64,000 nucleotides of DNA from NCBI GenBank assembly GCA_017935675.1, contig JAGBHE010000036.1:1-64000 (forward strand), given 5' to 3'. This DNA comes from Clostridia bacterium (lineage in GTDB: Bacteria; Bacillota; Clostridia; UBA1381). Each line of letters begins with the position of its first letter. Position 1 is the first letter of the stretch. A program made the position numbers and the translations under genes. Below the pieces are notes generated by a model. It ran no database searches. It was not told the origin of the DNA and worked only from the letters and a program-made list of their open reading frames with translations. Positions 27,611-36,374 of this stretch are shown one piece after another.

Positions 27611-27630
27611 TGTAATAATGGAGGTAAGGT

Positions 27631-27753
27631 ATGAAAACAGAGGATATTAATATCAGAGACCCTTTTATATTACCATATGATAATAATTATTATATATATG
27701 GCACCAGGGTCATAGGCAAAGAAGGATTCGATGTATATAAGAGTGCATATTGA
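27631..27753 (+). pseudogene. 5' fragment of a GH43-like gene, cassette A gene 7 remnant
   Basis: ATG 27631 has GGAGG upstream and opens MKTEDINIRDPFILPYDNN. The first 116 bp match the start of the intact GH43-like gene (from 44047) at 112 positions. Identity stops at GAGTGC (27741-27746), where the sequence switches to a 32-bp copy of the permease gene, giving a stop at 27751-27753 after 40 codons. The fragment keeps the first catalytic Asp (RDPF) but cannot make an enzyme. It shows that cassette A once had the same seventh gene as cassette B. The whole stretch 27574-27946 is otherwise hairpins and repeats. Confidence 0.85.
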
Positions 27754-27775
27754 ATACTTTTATAGCCGTGTATAA
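27744..27775 (+). repeat. 32-bp exact copy of permease-gene sequence
   Basis: Identical to 9977-10008 inside the second permease gene, same orientation. It overlaps the GH43 fragment by the three bases TGC and the following hairpin repeat by ATAA, so it is a junction scrap between two rearrangement breakpoints. Confidence 0.85.
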
Positions 27776-27888
27776 CTATGCGCTAATGTCCCCCGTCTCT
27801 ATAGGCGGCGGGTTCCACTTACTTTTTTCAGTGGTGGTACAATCCCCCCACTGAAACGTTGAATGACGGGGCTTTGCCCCTTATTGAA
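27772..27888 (+). repeat. Hairpin-rich repeat element, copy 1 (117 bp)
   Basis: This copy starts ATAACTA and ends TTATTGAA, as do copies at 55397-55536 and 60074-60190, all on the same strand. Three stem-loops are visible: CCGTC/CTCTATA/GGCGG-like, TTCAGTGG..CCACTGAA (one imperfect position here) and GGGGC-TTT-GCCCC. No coding frame and no terminal inverted repeats are present. The internal hairpins without TIRs suggest a non-autonomous IS200/IS605-type relic or a structured RNA, an inference. Confidence 0.75.
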
Positions 27889-27902
27889 AAAGGGAGGAGA
27901 AA

Positions 27903-27936
27903 ATATATCTGATTGAGTTTTTGAAATCAGATATAT
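27903..27936 (+). promoter_or_regulatory. Stem-loop between Shine-Dalgarno and start of cassette B
   Basis: ATATATCTGATT (27903-27914) and AATCAGATATAT (27925-27936) form a perfect 12-bp stem with a 10-base loop. GGGAGGAG (27892-27899) lies just before it and ATG 27947 eleven bases after it. Folding would bring the ribosome binding site close to the start codon. Confidence 0.55.
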
Positions 27937-27946
27937 GTGTGAATTT

Positions 27947-29587
27947 ATGATAAAAAAAATTACAATCTCTGTGATTATCGGAATGCTGTCAGCGGGGACA
28001 GCTGCAAGCGCAGATAATTTATTAATTGCAGCAAACGGCAAAAACGTTGAAGTCAGTGCTGATATCAGTGAAAATACAAGGGCTTCGATGTTTGTTGTAA
28101 AAGATACATATCAGATAACAGATGTTGATTATATTTATGCTGTAAAGGAAGCAATATCCGACTCAAACGGAAAAATAAGTTTTGATTTTGTTATGCCTGA
28201 CGAGAAAAACGGTATGACATGTGACGGTATATATAATGTATATGTCAAAGCTGAAAATTCCGAGGACGAGATAGAAAAATTTGCCTATGCAAGTCCTGAA
28301 ACCAAGGAGCAATTAAAAGCAGCAGTAGACGCTGACGGTTTTGAAACAGAGCTGGCAAAAACCGAAAACGCAGTAGCGTTTAAAGCGATGGGAATGAATG
28401 TTGATTTATATTATTCGCTTGATGATACAAATCAGGCAGAAGTGATTGCAATGCTTGGAAATGTTACAGGCGCAAATTTGGAGTCTTCAGTTTCAAGCTT
28501 CAATCTTTGTACGGCGGCAGCTGCAATAAACGGTGCATCAAACGATAATGAAATCAGTGAGTTTATAAAAAATACGGACTTGAAATTTCAATCAACATTA
28601 TATTCTGAAATTTCTGACGCCGCTTTGAAGGTGTGGATTGATAAAGGAATTTATACCGGCCGCAGATATAAAAATGCACAGGAATTGGCAGACAGATATG
28701 AAGAGGTTAACATTCTCTATATTATCAATAACACAAGATTTGGGAATATGGATTCGGTGCTTGCTCAGTATGCGGATGAGTTAGGCATTAAAAGTAATGA
28801 TGTATATATTGAATACCTTGGCTTAAGTTCAAAAGGCACTGTTAATCAAAAGATTGTGTCAGCTCTTGCCAATGCGCCGGTGACTGATACAAATGCATTA
28901 ATATCGGTAATAAAGAACGCGATGGGCACCAATGATACCGGCGGCGGAGGTTCATCCGGCGGAGGCTCGTCAAAGAGCAGTTCATCCGGCAGCAAAAAAA
29001 CTGCGGGAATGGAAATAATCAGTACTTCCGAGGTTGTTACAAAATCAGAGTTTAACGATATTAAAGAGGCAAGCTGGGCTAAGGAAGCAATTAATGCTTT
29101 GGATGCGAAGAAGATCGTAAGCGGCGACGGAGACGGGAATTTCAGACCTAACGCTCCTGTAAAACGCGAAGAGTTTGTAAAAATGATAGTTAATGCAGTT
29201 AAGTTATATAATAAAAATGCCGCTTGTGATTTTCTTGATGTGGATAAGAACGAATGGTATTACCCGTATATTGCCTCGGCGCATGATAATAAGATTATCA
29301 ACGGTATTTCGGAAACGGAGTTTGGAATAGGTTCAATACTGACTCGTCAGGATATGGCTGTTATTTGTTATCGTACCGCAAAGGAGCGAAAAGACTTTTT
29401 AAAGAACAGAGACGTTATTGAGTTTGCAGACGCAGAATCAATATCGGAATATGCTGTTGAAGCTGTTTCTGAACTGTATACTGCTTCTTACATAGAGGGG
29501 ATGGAGGACAATAAATTTGAGCCTTTGGGTATAGCAACAAGAGCACAGGCTGCTCAAATGCTGTACAATTTATTTTTGAAGGAATGA
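27947..29587 (+). CDS. Secreted SLH-anchored protein, cassette B gene 1
   Basis: This is the paralogue of 10225-11862, 546 residues from this start. Signal peptide (to about 23, GTAASA), beta-sandwich-like domain (about 24-105), helical region (about 110-320), Gly/Ser linker GGGGSSGGGSSKSSSSGS and three SLH repeats near the C-terminus (VKREEFVKMI, TRQDMAVIC, TRAQAAQMLYN). The first SLH repeat has VKRE in place of TRAE. Start choice is not simple: ATG 27935 is in frame but sits in the foot of a hairpin, while 27947 gives a normal signal peptide (MIKKITISVIIGMLSAG). The upstream neighbour is the hairpin repeat, so this cassette probably lost its original promoter region and may be read through from upstream. 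Confidence 0.82.
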   Translation: MIKKITISVIIGMLSAGTAASADNLLIAANGKNVEVSADISENTRASMFVVKDTYQITDVDYIYAVKEAISDSNGKISFDFVMPDEKNGMTCDGIYNVYVKAENSEDEIEKFAYASPETKEQLKAAVDADGFETELAKTENAVAFKAMGMNVDLYYSLDDTNQAEVIAMLGNVTGANLESSVSSFNLCTAAAAINGASNDNEISEFIKNTDLKFQSTLYSEISDAALKVWIDKGIYTGRRYKNAQELADRYEEVNILYIINNTRFGNMDSVLAQYADELGIKSNDVYIEYLGLSSKGTVNQKIVSALANAPVTDTNALISVIKNAMGTNDTGGGGSSGGGSSKSSSSGSKKTAGMEIISTSEVVTKSEFNDIKEASWAKEAINALDAKKIVSGDGDGNFRPNAPVKREEFVKMIVNAVKLYNKNAACDFLDVDKNEWYYPYIASAHDNKIINGISETEFGIGSILTRQDMAVICYRTAKERKDFLKNRDVIEFADAESISEYAVEAVSELYTASYIEGMEDNKFEPLGIATRAQAAQMLYNLFLKE

Positions 29588-29597
29588 GGTGCGCATA

Positions 29598-32060
29598 ATG
29601 TTGAAAAGGGTGTTTAAAATATTCGCGGCAGGCAGTTTACTTGTATGTATGCTTATGAACTGTATGATTAACATTTCTTATGCGAAAGAGACAGAAGATT
29701 CATCAGAACAGAAAAAAGCAGTGCTTACCTCATTAGGTATTTTATCCGAAGAGCCCGGTAAAAAGATAAAGTATGAAATATATGTTAAAGCTATGCTGGG
29801 CTTTTTGTACAATACAGATGCTATTGCTCCCGAAGATTATGTAATATCAACAGGGGTATTGGAAAGCGGCGAGCAATATGATGCAGATGCGTTTGTAACG
29901 CTGGAAACTGCGGTTAAATTGGCAGTTGAAACTCTCGGCTATGCTGTTGAAGCGCATAAAACAGGATATATGGCAACAGCTAATAAACTTGGACTTTATA
30001 AGGGTATTGATATTTCCGAGGATAGCGTGCTTAATTCTTCTGAAATGATTACGCTTCTTTATAATATGCTTGATGTTCCGCCGTGTGTGGTATCAAACAT
30101 AGTCGGAGAGGAAAAAAAATATGAAATTCCCGGCGGTGAAACTTTACTTTCACTTAAACGTGATATTTTCAAAGTAAACGGCTTGATGACAGCTAATCAG
30201 TACACATCAATTTACGGCAGCGAAAACATATACAAGGATCATATACAAATATCCGGCATTCTTTATGAATGTGATTATCCAAATGCGGATGACCTTATCG
30301 GGAAAAATGTAGAGGGATATATATATGATAACGGAATTGATACTCCAAGGATTATGTATGTGGGCGAAGACAGTAAAAAGAATGGAACCGTAGTCATTGA
30401 ACCGAAGGATGTTATATCGGTAAATGATTATTTTACCCAATTTACCTATCAGGAAAATGAAAAGAAAAAGAATATAAAGCTTTCAAATGTATTAAGTGTT
30501 ATTTTTAACGGTAAGTTTTACAGCAATTATACAAGGGAGGATTTGATGCCGGATAACGGCAGCATAGAGTTTATTGATAACAATTCAGATAATGTTTATG
30601 ATATTGCTGTAGTTACTTCATATCAGACTATGCTTGTTCAATCGATAAACAGTACCGATAAAATAATCAGAAATGCATTGGAATTTGACGGCGCACGGGA
30701 AACGCTTGAGCTCGGAGATGATGTAATATATTCAATTTACGGTGAGGCCGGTGAAATAGAGTTTTCTGATATAGAAGTCCAAAATATTTTGAGTGTAGCT
30801 ATGAGTAAGGATACGGAAGACGCACTGTGTAAAATTTATGTTTCATCGCAAATAACAGAAGGTAATCTTGACTCTAAGGATACAGATAACAAGAAAATAA
30901 CAATTGACGGGCAAGAATATGATATGAGCGGGGATATGCTTAGTCTTATTAAAAGCGGTAAAACGCTTTCAGTCGGAAAAAGCTATATGTTCTACATGGA
31001 TTTTTTTAATCAGCCGGTGAATTTCAAGGTTGTTTTGGATCAGCCGTATTATGTTCTGAGAAGAATTACGGCCGATGATTCAGACGAAACATTGTATGCA
31101 AGATATATGGACTTTAACGGAGAATGGACAACAAGTGAATTTGCCGCTAAAATAAATTGCGACGGAGTATCGGGTGATACAGTTAAATTCGGTAATAAGC
31201 TGCGTTCTTTGGAGCCTCAAATTGTTAAATTGAATTTTAATAAAGACGGCAAGATTAATAAAATTATGATTGCAAAACAAAATTCGCCTTACAATGAGGA
31301 CGTTTTCAGAAGAACAGAAACCGCGGACAGAAGCTATTATGGTGAGTCAAGAAGCTTTGATACACAGTATTTCTTTGACGCTGCCGCAACGACTGTTGTA
31401 ATTCCGAATGAGCCAAATCAGTCCAATGAGGAGCTTTATTATATAACCAACGCATCGTCGGTGTTTGACGAAAACAAGGGATATACAGTATCATTGTATG
31501 ATCCGGACGAGTTTAATTTTGTTTCGTTAATATCTTATATTTCCGATACCGCAGATGCGGCGGGAAACAAGAATTATAAGATTGTTGTATCAAAGGGAGA
31601 AATGCTGTCATCTACCGATGAGGTATTGCCGTATGTTGAGGTATATACCGTTGATTTGTGCGGAATGAAATATTTGGGGGCGGACGAAAGAGTTTTTGAT
31701 GATGTTAACGTCGGCGATGTTATTGCAACACATTCCAATGCTCAGGGCCGAGTAGATGATGTAAATAAGCTGTTTTCGCTCAACGACCCGTTTATACCGT
31801 ATGCACCGGCTAATTTACATAATGAAAATCTGAAAATTTCGGGTACGGTTGAAAAGATTGATTTTGAGAAAAAAAGAATAAAGCTTAACTGCGGAAGTAC
31901 TGTAAATCTGCGTATAGACGAAAACACATCCGTGGTAGTTTATGATAAGAGCGACGGGAAATGTGAGATTATTCCGGCGGCTCATCTGCAGCGTGCAGAT
32001 AATCTCCATATAAGAATGTGGTATGCAGTTATTCAGGAGGTAGTCTGCGTAAGAGAGTGA
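29598..32060 (+). CDS. Large secreted protein with SLH-like N-terminus, unknown function, cassette B gene 2
   Basis: The 820-residue paralogue of 11879-14344 shares its layout: signal peptide (to about 29, ISYAKE), degenerate SLH-like segment (about 35-175), a long beta-rich centre and an OB-like C-terminal domain (about 747-820) that ends MWYAVIQEVVCVRE. Shared landmarks include GGETLLSLKRDIF, NQYTSIYGS and YTREDLMP, which have counterparts GENLLSLSRDIY, NNTSIYGT and YTKEDLMP in the A copy. ATG 29598 has GAGGT seven bases upstream; the GTG at 29589 is too close. No catalytic motif was recognised. Strict conservation of position in both cassettes suggests it works with the SLH protein before it. 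Confidence 0.75.
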   Translation: MLKRVFKIFAAGSLLVCMLMNCMINISYAKETEDSSEQKKAVLTSLGILSEEPGKKIKYEIYVKAMLGFLYNTDAIAPEDYVISTGVLESGEQYDADAFVTLETAVKLAVETLGYAVEAHKTGYMATANKLGLYKGIDISEDSVLNSSEMITLLYNMLDVPPCVVSNIVGEEKKYEIPGGETLLSLKRDIFKVNGLMTANQYTSIYGSENIYKDHIQISGILYECDYPNADDLIGKNVEGYIYDNGIDTPRIMYVGEDSKKNGTVVIEPKDVISVNDYFTQFTYQENEKKKNIKLSNVLSVIFNGKFYSNYTREDLMPDNGSIEFIDNNSDNVYDIAVVTSYQTMLVQSINSTDKIIRNALEFDGARETLELGDDVIYSIYGEAGEIEFSDIEVQNILSVAMSKDTEDALCKIYVSSQITEGNLDSKDTDNKKITIDGQEYDMSGDMLSLIKSGKTLSVGKSYMFYMDFFNQPVNFKVVLDQPYYVLRRITADDSDETLYARYMDFNGEWTTSEFAAKINCDGVSGDTVKFGNKLRSLEPQIVKLNFNKDGKINKIMIAKQNSPYNEDVFRRTETADRSYYGESRSFDTQYFFDAAATTVVIPNEPNQSNEELYYITNASSVFDENKGYTVSLYDPDEFNFVSLISYISDTADAAGNKNYKIVVSKGEMLSSTDEVLPYVEVYTVDLCGMKYLGADERVFDDVNVGDVIATHSNAQGRVDDVNKLFSLNDPFIPYAPANLHNENLKISGTVEKIDFEKKRIKLNCGSTVNLRIDENTSVVVYDKSDGKCEIIPAAHLQRADNLHIRMWYAVIQEVVCVRE

Positions 32061-32123
32061 GCGGGTTTGAAAAAAACGGCAATTTGAACGATTTTTTCAG
32101 GCTTGGTTTTGTGAAGGGAGTTA

Positions 32124-34154
32124 ATGATCATAATTATGAAAAAAATATTTATTTCAATAGTTATTGTATCGGCAGTTCTTGCACGGATGATGTGTATTAA
32201 TGTAATAGCTGAGGATTATGGCTGGAAAACACGCTATGCCGGAGATATTAATTCGGACAGAAGTGAATTTTATGCCAAATTCGGTGATAATGGCCCTGTA
32301 TTTGACGGAGACCGGGCATTATATGCAAAATATCCGGCGAGTAAAGCCGATGGATTATATGCAGAGGCTCGCTGCGATATTGAGAGTATGCCTGATGGAA
32401 ATTATACTGTTGAATTTTATTATAAGGGCGGAAGACTTACTTCAGGCACTGATAAAATCAATATTGTTATAAGCGGTCAGGAATATATTCCCGGTGATTT
32501 TACAAGGGAGAATGCCGTTTCTCCGAATGGTGATTCGTGGTATAAATACTCAATGGTGCTTGAAAATTATACTTCGTGTGATAACAATTATATTGCTTTC
32601 AGGTTTAACGGTCCCATAAATGATGAAGTGGCTATTGACGCTGTTTCCGTAAAAGATGAAGAAGGATCTGAAATGCTCTTTGACGGCGGATTTGAATACG
32701 CCGGTGGAAACGGCTTTGCATCAGATGAACCATATAACACGACTCCGTATCAGGCAAATGATTTGATGGCGTCATACGGCGGGCTGTCTCTTACATGGAA
32801 AAATCCATCAAGCACCGAGCTTAACAAAATTTCGGTTTATGACATTACAGACGGTGAAGAAATATTGCTCACGGACGAGCTTCCCATAACACCGGAGGAG
32901 GCTGTATTTTATCAGCCCGGAAATCTGCAGGCCGGAATGTCCCATAATTATAAAATAGTATTTTCGTATGATACTAAAGAAGATTATGTTTATTATATGA
33001 GCGCATCTCATGGAAGCGGTACGGAGACTGTCAGAAACTTCGGTAGTGCATGGAATGTGCAGATATATTATTATGAAGGCGGAATAGGACCGGCGTATAC
33101 CGTGATGGACGAGGCGGAAAAATACAGCGGCAAACAGTCACTGAAGCTTATTTCAAATATTAACCGTAATTACATTGAACTGAAGGAAAACTGTTATGTA
33201 AGACCGTATCAGTATCCTGCGCTTGAGCCTTATACAAGATACAGGATGAATGTGATGGTAAAATCCGAAAATCTCGGCAGTGATGGTTTTTGTATGCGTG
33301 CCGGCTGGGGCGGTGCAAATAAATCATTTCAGCTTTCTTCGTCTGATTGGACTCTTCATGAATTTGAGTTTGAAACAGGTGCAGACCCGAGTGAAAACAA
33401 CAATATTCAGATAACGCTGTCAGCACCGTGTACTGCTGTTTGGCTTGATGACTGGACTTTATACAAGCTTGATGCAGACGGTAATACAGAAGGTGAGAAT
33501 TTGATTCTTGATTCGGGCTTCGAGGAATATGAGGTGTCGCACGAAACAGGGACGGTTGACAATCTCAGTGCTGACGATGTAACGGAAAATTCTGCACGGA
33601 TTGAATGGGAGTCAAACGGTGCAAATTCAAAAGTAAACATTTATCAAAAGGTCTTTGATAAATATGAATACCGTGGATTTATGAATTCTAATATAACCTC
33701 TGTGGAGCTGACAAATCTTACAGCCGGCAGAGAGTATACATACATGATTGTACCTCAAAATGAAGATGGTATTGAGGGTCAGGGGCGCGAAATAACCTTT
33801 GTAACCAAATCTGTACCATATATAATAGGCGATACAAAAATGTATGTCGGAAATGAGGAAACAGATATGATTTCCGGCGCAGGCGATTACAGAATAGTTA
33901 CTGAGGTACAGAATTTGGAATACAGTGATGGAATGCCATATACACAGCTGGCAGCAGTGTATAAGGACAATGCTCTTGTAAGTCTTGCAGAAAAGGCGGA
34001 AATCATTAAGCAAACGGATAAGGGTGCCGCTTTCAAGCGTGTAATTTCAACGGTAAGCATTCCCGATAATGACGACGGATATACAATTGAAGTATTTATA
34101 TTCGATAGTTTAAAAAACAGAAACATTTTAAGGGATTGCAAAATATTTAATTAA
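32124..34154 (+). CDS. Secreted CBM-like / fibronectin type III protein, cassette B gene 3
   Basis: The 676-residue protein has a signal peptide (to about 30, VIAED). A CBM-like jelly roll (about 31-192) is followed by a fibronectin-like domain (about 210-295), a second jelly roll (about 303-468) and a clear fibronectin type III domain (about 476-564, VDNLSADDVTENSARIEW and AGREYTYMIVPQN). The locus-typical C-terminal domain ends YTIEVFIFDSLKNRNILRDC. It holds the same position as 14357-16459 but has a different internal build, so the pair shares ends and job more than sequence. ATG 32124 follows AAGG by six bases; a second in-frame ATG is at 32136. No catalytic residues were seen. Confidence 0.78.
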   Translation: MIIIMKKIFISIVIVSAVLARMMCINVIAEDYGWKTRYAGDINSDRSEFYAKFGDNGPVFDGDRALYAKYPASKADGLYAEARCDIESMPDGNYTVEFYYKGGRLTSGTDKINIVISGQEYIPGDFTRENAVSPNGDSWYKYSMVLENYTSCDNNYIAFRFNGPINDEVAIDAVSVKDEEGSEMLFDGGFEYAGGNGFASDEPYNTTPYQANDLMASYGGLSLTWKNPSSTELNKISVYDITDGEEILLTDELPITPEEAVFYQPGNLQAGMSHNYKIVFSYDTKEDYVYYMSASHGSGTETVRNFGSAWNVQIYYYEGGIGPAYTVMDEAEKYSGKQSLKLISNINRNYIELKENCYVRPYQYPALEPYTRYRMNVMVKSENLGSDGFCMRAGWGGANKSFQLSSSDWTLHEFEFETGADPSENNNIQITLSAPCTAVWLDDWTLYKLDADGNTEGENLILDSGFEEYEVSHETGTVDNLSADDVTENSARIEWESNGANSKVNIYQKVFDKYEYRGFMNSNITSVELTNLTAGREYTYMIVPQNEDGIEGQGREITFVTKSVPYIIGDTKMYVGNEETDMISGAGDYRIVTEVQNLEYSDGMPYTQLAAVYKDNALVSLAEKAEIIKQTDKGAAFKRVISTVSIPDNDDGYTIEVFIFDSLKNRNILRDCKIFN

Positions 34155-34206
34155 TTATGTACAATATAATGCTGACATAAAATATATAAAGAAAGAAGGA
34201 AGTTAA

Positions 34207-36291
34207 ATGAAAAAATCAAAAAAACTTTTAAGTGTAATTACGGCGCTGTCCCTGTCAGCAGCGATCTTGCCGATGAGTATATCAGCGTCAAGTCCTACAT
34301 ATAACGTAGTTGACTGGCTGCCGGACGCTCCTTTGGGTGTGCATGCGTTCATTGAGGGTGCGGATAATTCTCTGGCTGCAGTAAGAGCCGCATCGGAACA
34401 GGTATATGATGGAAAGTATTCGCTGAATATCGATAGTTTTACAGGAAACTATCATGCAAGAACTGTTGAGGCTAATATTCCTCTTACCACTGATGCAAAA
34501 AGCGGCGACAAATATAAGGTAAGCTTCTATTATATGAACTACGGCTCAGGTTGGATGCAGGATGTAAAGGTAAGATTTACAGATACAGTAAACAATCAGC
34601 AGAATCTCACATCAACGACTCATAATTCATCTTCAGCTCTGGACGTCCCCGGAGAAATATGGAATTTGGTAGAATATGAAGGCACATTATCAGCAGACGC
34701 ACATTATCTTCAAATTAATTGCTGGGCCGGAAACAAGTACTTTGATAAATTAGAAGTACGCAAAATAAATGATGACGGTACTCTCGGTGATAATATTGCC
34801 TTTAACGGAAGCTTTGAACAGGTTAAATATTATAATGATACTACAACATATCCGGTCAATTGGGGAACAAAGTATTATGGAAATAACGGATATAATGTAG
34901 ATGAGCATACGTATGAGAACCGTGCAAGCATATTTGAAGCTACAGATGCTTATGCGCAGTCCGGAAATCGTTCCTTGCTGTTATACCTTGGGTACAAAGG
35001 TGAGGACGAAGCAATGCAGATCGAAACATACTTAAAGGATATACTCAGAGAAGATACGAAGTATAAACTGACCTTTTATACATACGGTGTTCCGATCCCT
35101 TCGGGAAATAACGCAGCCCAAAGAAGCGGATTCGGTTCTGTAAGAGAACATGACTACGAGTATGTATGGGGAGGTTTATCAAGCGATAATTCAAGGGCAT
35201 GGACCAAGGTAGAGCATACCTTTAACGGAAGAGGAAAGAATACCATTGGTTTTAATATGTGGGATCCCGGCGCAATATTAATAGATAATATTTCGCTCTA
35301 TGCATTGGACGGCGACGGTAATATTACAGGCGATAATCTTATGATAAACGGTGATTTTGAAGAGTATTTTGATTTTGCTGCGGAAAAGGAAGCATCTTCC
35401 AAACTGGCAAATGACAACTGGAAGGCGGAAACGCAAAATCAGCCCGAGGGTTCAAAGATTTCGGACTTTGTACATTATGTAGATAAGGGTAACGGTGATT
35501 ATGCGGTACATCTTCACTATGGAGGTGCTGCTGCAAGCAATACCGGAGTAGGCTTTTATAATAATACATTGTATAAGCTTGAAAACGGTAAAAACTACAG
35601 AGTTCAGTTTGATGCAAAGCTTTCATTCGAGGGATATTACGGCGCATATTATGCAAACATTGTAAGTGTATATCTTAATGCCTATAATCTTGCAAAGTCA
35701 AACGAGCAGAACGGATACGTTATTGAAGAGCTGGAAGACGGATGGAGAAGATATTCGTTTACTCACAGTGCAGATTCTTCACAGGGACTTGAAAAGAGAT
35801 TTTTGATCAATATGCAAAGACATTGTGATTTTATGCTTGATAATATTTCTGTATGTGAAGACTATGGCGACGGAACATACGGAAGTAATCTTGTTACAGA
35901 CGGTGATTTCCAGTCAGTGTATGAGAAGGAGAGCTATAAATTAGATACTGTATTAAAATACTATGAGGGTGACTCCTGTTATGAGGCAGACGGTGTATGG
36001 ATAGATAATATCCCGGTAAAATATGCAGTTGAAACCACTATAGCAAATAATCTTATTGAAGACGGTTTTAATGTTAATCTGATTTACTGTGTATATAAAG
36101 ACGGAGCCCTGGAAAAGGTTGCATTTATGGAGAAAAGCATAGCGGTGGGTGACAGCCAGCTTTATACATCCGGGGATTTTGAAATAAAGGATAACAGCGC
36201 AGGTAATTATGAAATAAAAGCGATGTACTGGAATAATTTTAATGAGTATTATCCTTATGCGCCGGCTAAAGTATTTAAATCTGTAGAATGA
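34207..36291 (+). CDS. Secreted protein with three CBM-like modules, cassette B gene 4
   Basis: The 694-residue paralogue of 16567-19068 has a signal peptide (to about 27, SISAS). Three jelly-roll CBM-like modules follow (about 35-200, 205-380, 385-568) with boundary motifs DNIAFNGSFE, DNLMINGDFE and SNLVTDGDFQ. The C-terminal domain ends YEIKAMYWNNFNEYYPYAPA. The first module aligns with that of the A copy through LEVRKINDDGTLGDN. It lacks the near-identical fourth module of the A copy. GAAGGAAG precedes the ATG. The 52-bp gap before it holds no further feature. Confidence 0.82.
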   Translation: MKKSKKLLSVITALSLSAAILPMSISASSPTYNVVDWLPDAPLGVHAFIEGADNSLAAVRAASEQVYDGKYSLNIDSFTGNYHARTVEANIPLTTDAKSGDKYKVSFYYMNYGSGWMQDVKVRFTDTVNNQQNLTSTTHNSSSALDVPGEIWNLVEYEGTLSADAHYLQINCWAGNKYFDKLEVRKINDDGTLGDNIAFNGSFEQVKYYNDTTTYPVNWGTKYYGNNGYNVDEHTYENRASIFEATDAYAQSGNRSLLLYLGYKGEDEAMQIETYLKDILREDTKYKLTFYTYGVPIPSGNNAAQRSGFGSVREHDYEYVWGGLSSDNSRAWTKVEHTFNGRGKNTIGFNMWDPGAILIDNISLYALDGDGNITGDNLMINGDFEEYFDFAAEKEASSKLANDNWKAETQNQPEGSKISDFVHYVDKGNGDYAVHLHYGGAAASNTGVGFYNNTLYKLENGKNYRVQFDAKLSFEGYYGAYYANIVSVYLNAYNLAKSNEQNGYVIEELEDGWRRYSFTHSADSSQGLEKRFLINMQRHCDFMLDNISVCEDYGDGTYGSNLVTDGDFQSVYEKESYKLDTVLKYYEGDSCYEADGVWIDNIPVKYAVETTIANNLIEDGFNVNLIYCVYKDGALEKVAFMEKSIAVGDSQLYTSGDFEIKDNSAGNYEIKAMYWNNFNEYYPYAPAKVFKSVE

Positions 36292-36374
36292 TTATTGAGA
36301 TGGTGTATTAGACAGTAAGCTATATATCCTTCCTCATTTAGCTAATGCGCAAAATTGGAAAGGAAGAAATATTT

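Noticed and set aside
36301..36366. CTTCCT / AGGAAG pairing before the 36375 gene as a translational switch
   Set aside because: Only six bases pair and neighbouring bases do not extend the stem.
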